DNA of 64,000 nt, from assembly GCA_963969395.1 (NCBI GenBank), contig OZ017802.1, positions 20,181,410 through 20,245,409 of the forward strand, in the 5' to 3' direction. Shown here piece after piece: positions 23,873-36,260 of this stretch. The stretch is from Pseudoscleropodium purum (Eukaryota; Streptophyta; Bryopsida; Hypnales; Brachytheciaceae). Position numbers and translations under genes: made by a program. Position 1 is the first letter of the stretch. Every line of letters starts with the position of its first letter. The notes under the pieces are model-generated. The model did not search any database. It saw only the letters and a program-made list of their open reading frames with translations, and was not told the origin of the DNA.

Positions 23873-26108
23873 ATGGAGGAGCTGCGACGAGACGCGATTG
23901 CGTTGAATATGGACATTGCGCCGTGGGATGGACAGGTGAGGAGGACGGGAGCAGCTTAAGTCTCGTACCGTAGTACTGCATTTTTGGGTTTTCGTTCTGA
24001 GGTTTAGAGAGTATGAGGCGGGGAGGATTGGGAAAGGAGGATTGGAAAGGATTGGAAAGGAAAGGGTGCGAGAATCGAGCAATTTCTGCATGTAGGAGAG
24101 GGATTAGCTTTGATCGGGGATATTCAAGAAGCAGGAGGCCGTGACTCCCGAAGCATTGACGAATTTGAATTACCGGGGTTTTACCGATTTGGGGAAGAGA
24201 TTTTAGTGGTTTTGGAGTTTTGGTGTCGGGTTGCTATTTTTTGGGTTACTGAAATTTTGGTTCGGTGTTTGCAGGAGTATTTGGTGCCTACTTCCTTTGG
24301 TCACATTTCTGTCACCGTGTGTGGGGATCAAGACAAGCCTGCTCTCGTCACTTATCCTGACGTCGGCCTAAATTGTACGTTGCAGAAACTCATATTCTCT
24401 ACATAATTGTGAAGCTTTTTCAGTGGTGCATGTTCTCGTTTGGAATTCAACCTGAGATTACTGCTAACGCTTTGGTAACCCCTGGGTACAGATTTGGCTT
24501 GCTTTGAGGGTCTGTTCTCGTGCCCAGAAGCGTCCTCGGTGCTGTTTCACAATTTTTGCATTTACCACATCGACCCCCCGGGTCACGAGGTTGGTGCTCC
24601 CGAAATTCCTTCCGAGCAGGAGCCACTGTCTGTGGATGATTTGGCGGATCAAGTGGCCGAAGTCTTGGATTACTTTGGGTGAGTACGAACACTCGATGTC
24701 GTTCTGCTTTACCCTAAGCTTTTTGCGCTGCTTTCAAGTGGTTGGAGTGCTGAGAATAACGATACACCTTCTTGAATATCTCTGTTGACTTTTGGTTGTG
24801 GTTCCGTGAATTGCAGACTGGATGAGGTGATAGGCATGGGAGTTACAGGTGGAGCGTATGTCCTCAGTTTGTTTGCGGTACGGCTCTCATCCAATACAAT
24901 CTCCTTAGCCTTCGTGGCTTACTTCGTTTTGTGTTACACGCTTTCTCTGGAATGTGTGACACGTTCTTACAACGTTGGTTTCCATGAATTATCTGAATGA
25001 TTTTTGGTTGTGTTTGCAGTGCAAGTATACAGACCGTGCATTAGGGTTGATCCTCGTGTCGCCACTTGCCCAAAACACATCGTGGACTGAATGGCTGCAC
25101 AATCAGGTATATCATTAAACCTATCTTGTGAATGGTTGCTATTTTCTCTTGGTTGATTTTCCATTGTTCTTGTCCAGCACTCACTGACTTCGGGACAATG
25201 GTTGTTGCAGGCTTTGATCAATCTTCTGTACTTCTGTGGAATGAACGGGTTTGTGAAGGAGATGCTGTTCCAACGGTACTTCAGTTCGGACGTCAAAGAT
25301 GCAGCAGCTGCAGTTGGAGGGGATGATGTTCTCAAGACAATCCGTCGAGTAAGTGGATTTCATTTTTAGAGAAGACAACAAATGTTCTTGCCCAGTCGTG
25401 CTGACTCATTAAGCTTACTGTGGGTCTCTCAGTGGGTTTGCCCTTCGGTCCTACAGTCCTTGGGTGCTCTAGCTATCTTGAGTCTTAGGCTCTTGGCTTT
25501 ATATATTACGTTGGAGTAACTTAGTTCCAATAGTTGAGATTGTGTCAATGACTGATCTCTGGATGATCTGTGCAGCACATGGATTCCAGACGGAGCGAAA
25601 ACGTGATGCGTTACATGCAAGCAATTCATCAAAGATATGATTTAACGGAGTATCTGAAGAATTTGAAATGCCGAACGCTGATACTAGTTGGTGACCAATC
25701 GCCTTTCCACCATGAAGCTCTGCACATAAGCGACGCCATGAACAGACGATATAATGCCTTGATTGAGGTATGTTACAGAGTCACTCTTGTTTATGGCCAT
25801 GGCACATCTTCTTTTCGTAAAGGGATGTGTAAAATCAGGTTTTCTGACTGTCTCATGCTTACATTCCGCAGGTTGAAGGATGCGGGTCTCTAGTAACAGA
25901 GGAACGGCCGCAGTCCATGTTAGTGCCCATTGAGCTCTTCCTCACAGGCTACGCCTTTTTCCAACGCCCTATCAGGTCGTTAACTTCCAGCCCGAGAAGC
26001 CCTCTGAGTCCCCTCTGTGTGCCTGCCGAACTCCTTTCCTCGGAGAGCCTTGGATTGAAGCTGAAGCCCATCAAGACGCGCGTGTCGTCATCCCCGGAGC
26101 TCCAGTAG
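23873..26108 (+). CDS. NDRG-family protein (N-myc downstream-regulated-like, alpha/beta-hydrolase fold)
   Basis: Eight coding exons, all with GT-AG introns and consistent phases: 23,873-23,935; 24,275-24,374; 24,492-24,678; 24,817-24,877; 25,020-25,106; 25,211-25,348; 25,576-25,767; 25,872-26,108 (TAG). The product is 354 aa, the usual family length. Landmarks: [17 protein letters not shown] (38-54), [12 protein letters not shown], the elbow GMGVTGGAY (123-131), [46 protein letters not shown] and a Ser/Pro-rich tail. The catalytic Ser of true hydrolases is replaced (Thr127 in GVTGG), as expected for this non-enzymatic family. Plant relatives include pollen SF21-type proteins; NDRGs act in signalling and trafficking, but the exact role here is unknown. 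The ATG is the first in frame with exon 1. Intact in every exon. Confidence 0.93.
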
Positions 26109-26384
26109 AATGTAAGTACATTTGTACAGAAGAGTACATTTGGATACATAAAAAAAGTTAGGTGCTAGCTGCCTAGAGTTGTACATTATCCGCCCCATTG
26201 TAACCGTTTCCTAGTGGTTATTACGGTAGTTAGTGAGAGTGTAGCTTGGCACAATAAGGTGTGGCAAGCATGTCCCTACTTCTCTACTTGAGTGAAGACA
26301 TGCTCCCTACACAGCGTTAGTAGCTGGCCACGGTGATTCCCGGTGTTCGTTCACCACATAAGACTGCAATGTCACATTTTTCCA

Positions 26385-26390
26385 AATAAA
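26385..26390 (+). terminator. Poly(A) signal of the NDRG gene
   Basis: AATAAA lies 277 bp downstream of the stop codon, with T-rich and TTGT-containing sequence after it; a plausible near-upstream element. Confidence 0.45.
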
Positions 26391-29254
26391 TGAGAATCTG
26401 TATACTAGCATTGCTTTCCTTGCCAGTTTCCACCTACCAGTATTTTGTCTCGAAACTTTTGTAACCCCTCGTCCTGAAACCCTCTTCCAATGCGTGATTG
26501 ATTAGTTCTAAGCTCTTCTCACAAGTGTACTGAAATATCATCTCCTTGCCTGTGGACCCATTTCCACAATTTTAACAGAATTTCGGGATTCATTGCCTCG
26601 GCCCTGAATATTACAATTTCATGTTATTCACGTCACCTTGAGCATTTTATAATACGTAGGACTCTCATTTGATAACCCCTCTTTTCCACGAGGGGTGTAC
26701 TGTACTGTACGTAGAGTCCAATCCATTGAGATCAAATTTTGGATTTCTTGTACAATTTTTTAGTCCTAGACCGTATCAGTACCACTCCACAACCTGCTAT
26801 CCATTCGAAGATCGATCAGTATCCATAGGCATGTAGCCAACTCATGCTTACGCCTACAGTACCTTAAACGTCCAACCAAGTGTATGAATCACCTGGTATG
26901 CCACTCGAATTAATGAAGAGACGGGATCAGGTTGCCTGGTCCGTCGATCGGTCCTTAACAGTTTTTTCATGTCCTCTCCCCCTTCCACATCCGTCACTGT
27001 CCTTCCATGCTTTTCTCTTTTGTAGTTAGGATTGTAAGTTTGCAGATTACCTACCCAGCAAGGGCAACACTCAAGCTGTGATTGACTGACTTCCGTCCAC
27101 GTTGAATTGCGAAAGCAAGGTCAACATCTTTGTTTCTTTCAGTGGTAGATCGATTCTCGCACCTTTCGGAGCATCCGAAAGGCGGGAAACTGTTCCGAAT
27201 TGTCCAATGCTCGACAGCCATGTGCCCTTGGGATGCACTCGGGATGCGCTCCCTTTTTTTTTTCCTTTCCTTTCCAACGCACACCATGCCTGCTGCTGAG
27301 TGACGGAGGACGGAATTGCTGCGTAGATTTGGGTGAAATCGCTGGAAAGAGTAAAACCAAAGGCGTTTGGGAGTGGGCCAAAGCCCAAAGGCGCCCGAGT
27401 GAGTGCATCTCCGTCTCTCATGAAAACAAGGTCAATGATCGAAGTGGGCCAGCGTGCAATAATGCAGCATGGCACAAGGCACGAGACACGAATTTTTGCA
27501 TTGTCCGCGGGATTCGGGGATCTTCGTGGCGTGCCAGGTTGCGAACGAGGCACGGGTGGGATGGACCTGAAGGTGGGGCTGCGAGAATCTTCCACTTGGC
27601 AGCTGCAATTAACGAACTTCAGTTATTAGGATCGGAGTGAGGTTGCTGCTTGCCCCACCTGCAGGAATTGCCGCACCACAGACAGAACTGGCAGGGGTTC
27701 TTTTATTCGGCAGAAAAGCCGACTTCATTGGAGTGGGGAAGCTCTTTCCATTACATCCATAGTCACGTATGAAACGTGAAAATTCTGGACTGCCTGATGA
27801 AAGCTTACTATATTGACTCATTCAAATATATTGACTCTCAGTCAAACACACCTGTATCATTTTTATAAGATTTTGTAGCAAATTTTGTGATTTCATACTC
27901 TCAGAAGGGGAGTCTATTCCGAAGGAAATGCCTTTGAATTGACGTCCTGAATTGAATTCCACCATTGAATTGCTTTGACGTCCTGAACTGGATTTTTTTC
28001 AAGCTGAGGTCCAGCTTGGCAATCCTCCCAACAGTCACATGATTTTTGAATATGGGAATCTACTCTCTCTGTTTGGGGCATCTACTCTAAATATTATTAT
28101 AGTAAGACCAGCCAGCTCACCCCCAGCATAATTATAAGTTATTGGGGCCTTTGCCAGCTCGGTCGTTTTGGAGAGAGCCCTTTCTAATAAAGCAAATGTT
28201 AATAATAACTTAACTGCTGCTTTACGGAGCAGGACCAGGGCAGATGGGGGAACTCCTTTCTAGTTCCCGTGAGCATCTCTCAGAACACAATAGACACGTG
28301 GCTTTGGGATGTGGGGTTTCGAGCTGAAATATGCTGAATTTGAGTGATACTGTTAGATACCATATTATTATTTTTGTTATTATTCTCTCCCCTTGTGTGA
28401 GTTTTGTCCAAAGAGAAACGGAAAAAGGGGAAAAAATAATAATGGACCTGGCTTAATAAAGGTAAGAGTACCAGATAACTGAATGAAGGAGCAGGGTTTG
28501 AGATTGTGAGTTCGGCAGCAGGTGGCATGCCTGTTGGGGGTCTTGAACGAGTCCACTGTAAAGGGTTACGTTAAAGTCTATTGGAGGAAGTTACAGTAAG
28601 TTATTCCAGGAGACATTTTTCATGTGTTGATTTGGTGGATTTGGTAGCATAATACTTGTGTGACCCGCCTGATTCTTAAAGTTCTGGTAAGTTACTTAGG
28701 GTTCTGGTAAGAAGCACGGTGCACGAGGCATTGTATCGGCCACTCCAAGAGTTGCACGTGTGCTTCTCCTCCAGGCAATAGCAATCCCAAAACTGGCTAA
28801 ATTTTGCTCGGTTTCTACTTAATTTTTTCATTCCTTGAGTGTAAAGTAAAAAAAATCTTGCAGAAATGAACATTTGGCTAATTACCTTGAACTCATTTCG
28901 GAAATCACTAGCACACATGTATTTTATTGAAGAGCACCTGCACTTGGGTGCAACCATAATGTTTAACTCCTTAGTAAGTTGTTAGAGGAATTTGCACCTC
29001 ACCGTCATTCTCCAAGGGGGATTTTCTAGAGCACCTACTTCAAAAAATGGACTAGCCACTCAATAGACGAGGCGGTCTCTTAGTGATGCAAGACTGTAGA
29101 TTGAAGAGAATCCCATCTTCAATCTTTATTTGAACATGGCTCAAATAAATCTATGTAGTAGCAAGCAACAATTTGTTGGTGAAGTGGTAGAAAGCCATCA
29201 TGAGTCTCTTGCATAAACAAGGAGGTGGAGTCATGGATTATCATATGGAGATAG
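26391..29254. other. Intergenic DNA, partly GC-rich
   Basis: The part at 27,050-27,700 is clearly richer in G+C and has long overlapping open frames on both strands (up to 174 codons on the minus strand, 27,071-27,595). None shows a domain or plausible splice structure, so I do not call a gene. The rest is AT-rich and featureless. Confidence 0.45.
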
Positions 29255-29687
29255 AGCACTATATAGAGGGGGGGGGGGGGAGTCTATCCGAACCTCCAAG
29301 GCTGGCAACAACCACTCTAGTGCATCATTTGTGGTGCACTCAAGTGGTGAAGCTTTAACTACTAATGATCCCTCAAGGGATAAAACACATAATTTGTCTT
29401 TTTTGCACTTAGCCCCATATAAAATTGCACATATTAATCATATAAGTAGAATTTACTTCATCACCATGAAAAGGGAGGGGTATTTATCCATTCCTCATTA
29501 GGGGAGATTTGAGGCCTCTAGAGGACCATTTCAGTTTTGTTTCTAAAAGTGTTACCAATATTGTTGGCTATTGTTAGGCCAACAATTACAAAAAAAATTT
29601 ATAAAAAAGAAAAGTTTGGTCTTGAAATGCAAAAGAAAATTGAAAAAAAATTCCACCCCAATTTTTTTTGATGATGTGGCACTCTCT
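29255..29687 (+). repeat. Near-identical direct repeat, left copy
   Basis: Starts AGCACTATATAGAG plus a G-run (13 G, 29,268-29,280) and ends GATGATGTGGCACTCTCT. It matches 35,274-35,721 with only a handful of substitutions and homopolymer-length changes. No TG...CA ends, so it is not an obvious LTR. The 3.85-kb inverted-repeat unit begins at its right end. Confidence 0.85.
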
Positions 29688-30000
29688 TATCTATGTCTAA
29701 ACATAATAAAGCTAGAAACAATTCAAAGACTTAAATTGTATCAAAGACTTAAATTGCATTTCATCCTCTTCTATTAAATCACTTATTCTTTGAGCTAATT
29801 CTTGTTCTTCTTGTCTAGTTTGCAATTGAACAAATGCCTCGTCTTCTCTAATTTGCAAGTGCCTATAATTTATGGGCTCATTTTCTATTATTATTTCTCC
29901 ATGCATTGGTACTAACAATGCTGCATTTCTATTATTTTCTTCTTTAATGCAACACATTTTATGTGCTCTATTATTGCTCTAATACCATATCAAAGATTGT

Positions 30001-33000
30001 AGGATTCGCATTCAAGAACAGAAGACAAAATCCGGTAACCAAGCAAATATTGTTGCACATACTAAATTGTTTTTGGTGGCCTTGGCGGTAGAAGACATGT
30101 CAGAAGACACGTGGTACCTTGACTCCGGTGCCACTCAACACATGACACCACATTTTGATTGGTATGTGTCCTACAATAAACTTTTCACAAAAGATAAAGT
30201 GTATTTGGGGGACAATTCTAGTCATGATGTCGAAGGACAAGGGACTATCGTAATAACCTTAGATAATGGAGAAACTAGGACAATTGAAAATGTCCTACAT
30301 ATCCCAACTTTGAAGAAGAGCTTAATATCCGTTAGTAGAGTTATGGATGCTAGTTATTGTCTAGAATTTACATCAAATTCATGTCTTATAAAAGACAAAG
30401 AGGATAAAACACTAATTACCTCAGGAAAAAGAGTAGGTAATTTATATGAGTTAGGTACTTCCCATACCTACCATCAAAATTTGTCGCATGTTGTAAGATA
30501 CTCTAATTCCACCAATGTAGAGTTATGGCATCGAAGGCTAGGTCATCCTAGTTTAAAGAAACTAAAAGTAATGTATGAAGATGGATTAGTACATGGACTA
30601 AAAATTAAAGCTCCAAATTTTGAAATTCCTTTATGTAAAAGTTGTTTAGAGGGTAAACAAAGTCGTAAGAAATTTCCTAAGTAAGGTGGGCGCCGAGCTA
30701 CAGATCTATTAGAAATAGTTCACTCAGACTTATGTGGCCCTATTCAAACTTTTTCACATGGGGGTGCAAAGTATTTTGTTACATTTATAGACGATTACTC
30801 TCGAAAATGTGAAGTGACATTTTTAAAAGCTAAAGAAGAAGTTCTAGATGCCTTTAAAGCTTATAAAGCAATGGCAAAACTACAAACAAATAAAAGAATT
30901 AAAACCTTAAGGATAGACAATGGTGGTGAATATATGTCCGGAGCATTTAAGAAATTTTGTTTAGATAGTGGTATATCTAGACAAACGACCGTATCCTATA
31001 CCTTTGAACAAAATGGAGTCACCGAGCGTAAAAATCGCACTATAATGGAGTGTGCTTGTAGTATGTTGAAAAATGCCAACCTTCCTAATACTTTTTGGGC
31101 CGAAGCTGTATCTACGGCTGTATATTTACAAAATCGGTCATTCACCTCTACACTTACAAATAAGACCCCTGACGAAGTATGGACAAGTAGAAAACCTATT
31201 GTAGCTCATTTACGTGTTTTTGGAAGTAAGGCTTATTCTCACATTCTAGTAGAAAAGAGAAGAAAACTAGATTCCAAAACACTTGAGTGTATACTTATTG
31301 GGTATGATACTAATGTTAAAGGATATCATTTATATAACCCTGACACAAAATCTGTCATCATTAGTCGAAATGTAGTCTTTAATGAAGATATTCTAGATCA
31401 AGGGGGTGTACAATCACCAAGTACATTCATTGATTTACACCCTTTAACATTCGAGCACGAATTAGTTTATAATGAAGATGATCACAATGATCACAATGAA
31501 CCTAATAACTTGGAGTTTTATAATTCCGAATCAGAATTCTCTGATCCCGAAGAAATTCTTGAAGACAATCGAGAAGACCCAACACCCCAATTACAAAGAT
31601 CTACAAGGGAACGCTGTCCATCCCAACGTATGGTTGATTCTTTGGACTTCATCGAAGAATTAAATTTCATCTAAGGTATGGAACCTCAAACTGTCAAAGA
31701 AGCATTGAGTGGTCCAAGTGCCAATGAATGGCAAAAGGCCATGGATGCTGAATATAATTTTTTAATTAAAAATAAGACATGGACACTTACAAAATTACCT
31801 CCCGGTCAAAAAACCGTGGGTTGTAAGTGGGTCTTTAAAATAAAATACAAAGTAAATGGTCAAATTGACCGGTATAAGGCTAGATTAGTAGCAAAGGGTT
31901 ATTCCCAAATTAAAGGAATAGATTACCATGATACATTTTCACCGGTAGTCAAAATTACTACCCTTTGTTTTCTTTTTGCTATAGCAGTCATATTTGATTT
32001 AGAAATCCATCAAATGGACGCTATAACAGCATTTCTTAATGGCCACTTAATAGAAATTATCTTCATGGATCAACCGGAAGGATATATAGTTGAGGGTCAA
32101 GAATACTTAGTATGTTTACTAGGTAAAGGGTTATATGATTTAAAACAATCTCAATGTGCATGGTACAATACAATCCATTCCTCTCTCACAGAGATTCAAT
32201 AATTTTTACAAAGTCTTGCTAATAGCAACATCTACATTAAGAGGGAGGGAGAGTCATATGTTATTCTAGCCCTATATGTAGATGATGCTATTTTATTTAG
32301 CAACAACGTAGACTTATTAAAATCCACTAAGAAACTTTTATCCCAACAATTTGAAATGAAAGACTATGGAGAGGTGCATTATTGCCTAGGTTTGCAAATT
32401 ATACGTGATCGAAAAAATAGAACAATACATTTGAGTCAACAAAAGTATATTGAAGATATTCTAGAAAGATTTAATATGAAGAATAGTAAACCGTCAATTA
32501 CACCTATGGAGGCAAATGTTAAGTTATCTAAAGAAATGTGTCCTCAAACGATTGAAGAAAAGAAATTTATGAGCAACATTCCGTACCGAAGTGCGGTAGG
32601 CTGTTTAGTGTACACTATGGTATGTATATGGCCCGATATTACCTTCGCTGTTGGTACAGTAAGTCAATTTCTTGAAGACCTAGGAATCAAACATTGGAGT
32701 CTGGTCAAACAAATTATGAGGTACCTCCATGGTACCACTACTCATGGGATACATTATGGCCCAAGTATTAATGCTAAAGATACTCAAGTCATTGGTTATT
32801 GTGATTCCGATTGGGCAGGTGATATAGATGGTCGAAAATATACAACCGGATATTGTTTTTTACTTGGCAAAGGCGTGATAAGTTGGCACAATAAAAAACA
32901 ACTAAATATAGCTTTATCAAGTATAGAAGCTGAATATATGGTTTTTACAAATGCCACTAAGGAAGCTATATGGCTTCAACAATTGGCACAAGATATTGGA

Positions 33001-33267
33001 TTTCACCAAGTCAAACCAACTATAATCTATTGTGATAATCAAAGTTGTATTTCCTTAACCCAAAATCCTAAATTTCACGCAAGGACAAAGCATATAGAAA
33101 TCCATTATCACTTTATACATGAAAAAGTGCTCAAAGGAGATGTCAAGATTAAATATTGCAACACGGAAGAACAATATGCAAATTTTCTTAGAAAGAGTCT
33201 ACTTCGACCTAAACATGAATTCTACAAACTACAACTTGGCATTATAAATAAACAAGAAGAGATATAA
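30001..33267 (+). pseudogene. Ty1/copia pol polyprotein, 5'-truncated, three nonsense codons
   Basis: A single reading frame runs from about 30,001 to the TAA at 33,265, broken only by in-frame TAA at 30,682, 31,672 and 32,200, with no frameshift. Domains in order: aspartic protease motif DSGAT (Asp at 30,121); GAG-pre-integrase LWHRRLGHP (about 30,520) and CKSCLEGK; integrase core with SDLCGP, FIDDYSR, DNGGEY (about 30,916) and NGVTERKN; copia-type reverse transcriptase (WVFKIKYK..., catalytic YVDD at 32,275-32,286); RNase H (DSDWAGD at about 32,802, SSIEAEY, DNQS). The order protease-integrase-RT-RNase H is diagnostic of copia. Gag and the 5' LTR are absent in this orientation. All active-site residues I looked for are present, so the inactivation is fairly recent. 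Confidence 0.9.
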
Positions 33268-33293
33268 GCTAAAAATATAAACTACAGGGGGAG

Positions 33294-33533
33294 TGTAGAA
33301 ATGTATTGTATAGTTTAGCTTATGGATATATGTCTTTATACATAGATTATCCTTGAAGGGTCAATAGCTATGTAGAAAGAGTACAATCTTCCAAGACACA
33401 TCTATTCACAACCTATGTAAAGAGATTCCTCCCTTTTGTATTTATCATTATTAATAATTCACTTGTCATTAAAACTTGTTTTTGAGTCTTTGAATTGTTT
33501 CTAGCTTTATTATGTTTAGACATAGATAAGAGA
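33294..33533 (+). repeat. Probable 3' LTR remnant of the copia element
   Basis: Begins TGTAGAAATG immediately after the polypurine tract ACAGGGGGAG, and extends into the right 49-bp inverted repeat. No 5' LTR partner is found in the window, so the right border is uncertain (a CA end occurs at TTTAGACA near 33,522). Confidence 0.45.
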
Positions 33534-33550
33534 GATGATATGGCACTCCC

Positions 33551-35273
33551 TTAAAAATGTAGTACAATTTTTCTAAGACAAACCCAAGGCAATTCCGTAA
33601 AGGTTTGTTCTGGGGAAAACTCAAATTAGCTGACTGTTTTAGTTAGCTAATGTCACTTTGTAGGTAAATTGTGTCGTTAATCACAATGTATTAGAGTATT
33701 AGGTATAATTCATCTTTTATTTAGGAGTGGGAAAGAATTCTCTCTCTAATCTCTTTCCGATTATAAATAAAAATTTCTAACCACTAAGTCCGTCTCAGTC
33801 TTATCTTAGAATAAAATATAAATTTAAAATATAAATTAGGGGAACCTGCATCCACAAATCTCATATTTTGAATTCACTGAAATATATTATAAATATATTC
33901 ATTCGCAATCTGCATCCTACAATATATATTTAAATTTTGAAAATTCGGTTAAACTGAGAATTCATTAATTATTTGTCCCAATTATAATTTCAACATTTAA
34001 GACGCTTTGAGCGCTAGTGATTCGATTACTTTGAGTAAATATAATACACACCCTTTTTAGGTATTGAACACAACCGAGGACATCGCTTTGAGCGAATACA
34101 TTGACACACATATGCTTCAAGCATTCTAAAATTTCCCTTGAGGGATGTAGAATTTGCTTTTTTAAATTATTTAAAAAATTCCAAATTCTTTTTTTTTTAA
34201 GGCTCTGGTCTTTATCCGACTACAAATCCTTCCGTTTTTAGCTTTAAGTTTTCTCCATTTGCATCGCCCCGATATCTTGAAGCTTTTCTTTGTTCCAATA
34301 TAATACTAATTCTAAATTATACTTAATTTTGTACAACTACAAACAAATTCTAATGAAAGAATTTTAAATACACATTCAAACATTCAATCACATGCTCATG
34401 ACTTCAATTGGAATACCATTTATTTAATATATGAATAATCATTCAATATTTAGAATGTACATCAATTATTTATAATTGTTCAATAATTTCTACTTGCTAG
34501 AAATGTACCTCATTTTCTAACTTAAAATCAATCTCAATCCTTAACTTTGTTTCAAACATACATGTCAATTCATGATACAAAGATTTTCCAATCCTTTAAA
34601 TGAAAATGATTACCACTCACTGGTTAATCATCAAATTTCAAAATACAATCCAATCTCTGAATCATTCAATTGCAAACCAATCCTTGGTTAGCAAATAATT
34701 TCCAATCATTGGAATTATTAAGTCAATCACTGACTTAATATTTTGCTCCTCTTTTCTTCAAATCTTGCTTTAAACATTTATACAAAAAAATTCTCTTAAG
34801 AGATAAAATATATAAACGATAGACAAAATCTAATTGAAGTACAATAAAATTCTCTTAAAGAGATTCTTCTTAATAAAATGTTCACAGCAATGTAACATCC
34901 CAATTCACCTTCATGCTTTAAGCAACAAATACTATCACTTAAGTGAAGAAGACAACTTAAAAAATGATAATTATGAATCTACAATTTTATACCAAAAATG
35001 TGGCCTCACATCACGAATACAAGAGAAATTAAAAGAGAGAGAGAGAGATGAGAAAAAGAGAAGCTATTTATCATGATCCTCCCTCAAACACCCTTTCCAA
35101 TCTCTTGGGAAAAACCCGTAAAAATTCACAACCACTCAAGCCAAAAAGTCTTTTCGCATTTTAACTTCAAATGTCACCACATTCACACTTAATTTCCAAA
35201 AACCTTAAACATTTAACCGGTTTCACACTCAAAACAACAAAATTTAATTAAAAAATAAACTGTCTTAACTACA
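33551..35273. other. AT-rich intergenic DNA
   Basis: No gene is seen. A GA-rich run lies at about 35,034-35,062. Confidence 0.5.
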
Positions 35274-35721
35274 AGCACTATATAGAGGGGGGGGGGGGGG
35301 GGGGGAAGGGAGAGTCTATCTGAATCTCCAAGGCTAGCAACAACCACTCTAGTGCATCATTTGTGGTGCACTCAAGTGGTGAAGCTTTAACTACTAATGA
35401 TCCCTCAAGGGATAAAACACATAATTTGTCTTTTTTGCACTTAGCCCCATATAAAATTGCACATATTAATCATATAAGTAGAATTTACTTCATCACCATG
35501 AAAAGGGAGGGGGTATTTATCCATTCCTCATTAGGGGAGATTTGAGGCCTCTAGAGGACCATTTCAGTTTTGTTCCTAAAAGTGTTACCAATATTGTTGG
35601 CTATTGTTAGGCCAACAATTACAAAATAAATTTATAAAAAAGAAAAGTTTGGTCTTGAAATGCAAAAGAAAATTGAAAAAAAAATTTCACCCCATTTTTT
35701 TTTGATGATGTGGCACTCTCT
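35274..35721 (+). repeat. Near-identical direct repeat, right copy
   Basis: Partner of 29,255-29,687, with a longer G-run (19 G, 35,287-35,305). Homology stops at GGCACTCTCT; the next bases (CGACCACATC) have no match on the left. The shared unit includes a 60-codon open frame (35,363-35,545) without recognised domain. Confidence 0.85.
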
Positions 35722-36260
35722 CGACCACATCGGATTTGCGTTTCCGCAACAATTTTGGCGTTTACAAGGACTGATAACTTACAGTCTTCCAAAGGCTCCA
35801 AATTTTTTCTAATGTTTTTGAGATGGTACAAACTTGTAGAATCAAACATCAACTCTTCTTGGTCCAATGCTTGTGTTCATACCATTTTATCCCATTTATA
35901 TAAAATACAAAGTATTTCTTTGAAATTGACAGTTTTACAGCTTTGCTAGTGCATTTCGATACAAAATTGGACATTATAAACCAAGATTATGAGTTCTCTT
36001 TGCAAGTACAAATTGCTAAAGTTTCTTATGTTCTACTAGGCCAAGATGAAGTTTGCCATTATAACAATTTTGTACTAAATATGACACTCCTTTGAGTTCT
36101 TCCAAACACAATACTCTACCTTTGTGTACATCAATGTCATCCCACAATCATTCATTGTCCAACTCCTCTATATGCATCATAATGTCTTCCAATGAATGAG
36201 GTTTCACTAGTGCTCCATGACCAACATTCACAAAACTAGCTAAATTTCGCTCCATTGCTA
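35722..36260 (-). pseudogene. Possible degenerate coding fragment, unidentified
   Basis: On the minus strand, from about 36,255 leftward, one frame reads like real protein (…ASFVNVGHGALVKPHSLEDI…, then LEELKGVSYLVQ, GKLHLGLVEHKKL) but is broken by several stops and probably frameshifts. I do not recognise the family. It may be the remnant of a retroelement or a gene fragment. Confidence 0.25.

Larger units (their letters stand above)
29683..33533 (+). mobile_element. 3.85-kb copia-derived unit with 49-bp perfect inverted ends
   Basis: The 49-bp sequence at 29,683-29,731 (TCTCTTATCTATGTC...) recurs exactly, inverted, at 33,485-33,533. Directly outside lie the near-identical direct repeats GATGATGTGGCAC (29,670-29,682) and GATGATATGGCAC (33,534-33,546). 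Inside are a minus-strand fragment with a tRNA-iMet-type primer site (29,976-29,987, TGGTATTAGAGC on the minus strand) and a minus-strand open frame of 81 aa (29,712-29,957), then a plus-strand copia pol. A polypurine tract ACAGGGGGAG and a possible LTR start TGTAGAAATG (33,294) follow pol. Inference: an inverted, internally deleted pair of copia elements that may have been inserted as one unit. Confidence 0.55.

Noticed and set aside
23590..24091. Minus-strand frames of 108 and 122 codons opposite the NDRG 5' end
   Set aside because: They are shadows of the GC-rich leader and first intron of a well-supported gene; no recognised protein.
24447..24692. Minus-strand frames opposite NDRG exon 3
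   Set aside because: Complement of a strongly conserved coding exon.
27071..27595. Minus-strand open frame of 174 codons
   Set aside because: No domain, several equally long frames on both strands in the same GC-rich DNA, and no splice or promoter context; probably a composition effect.
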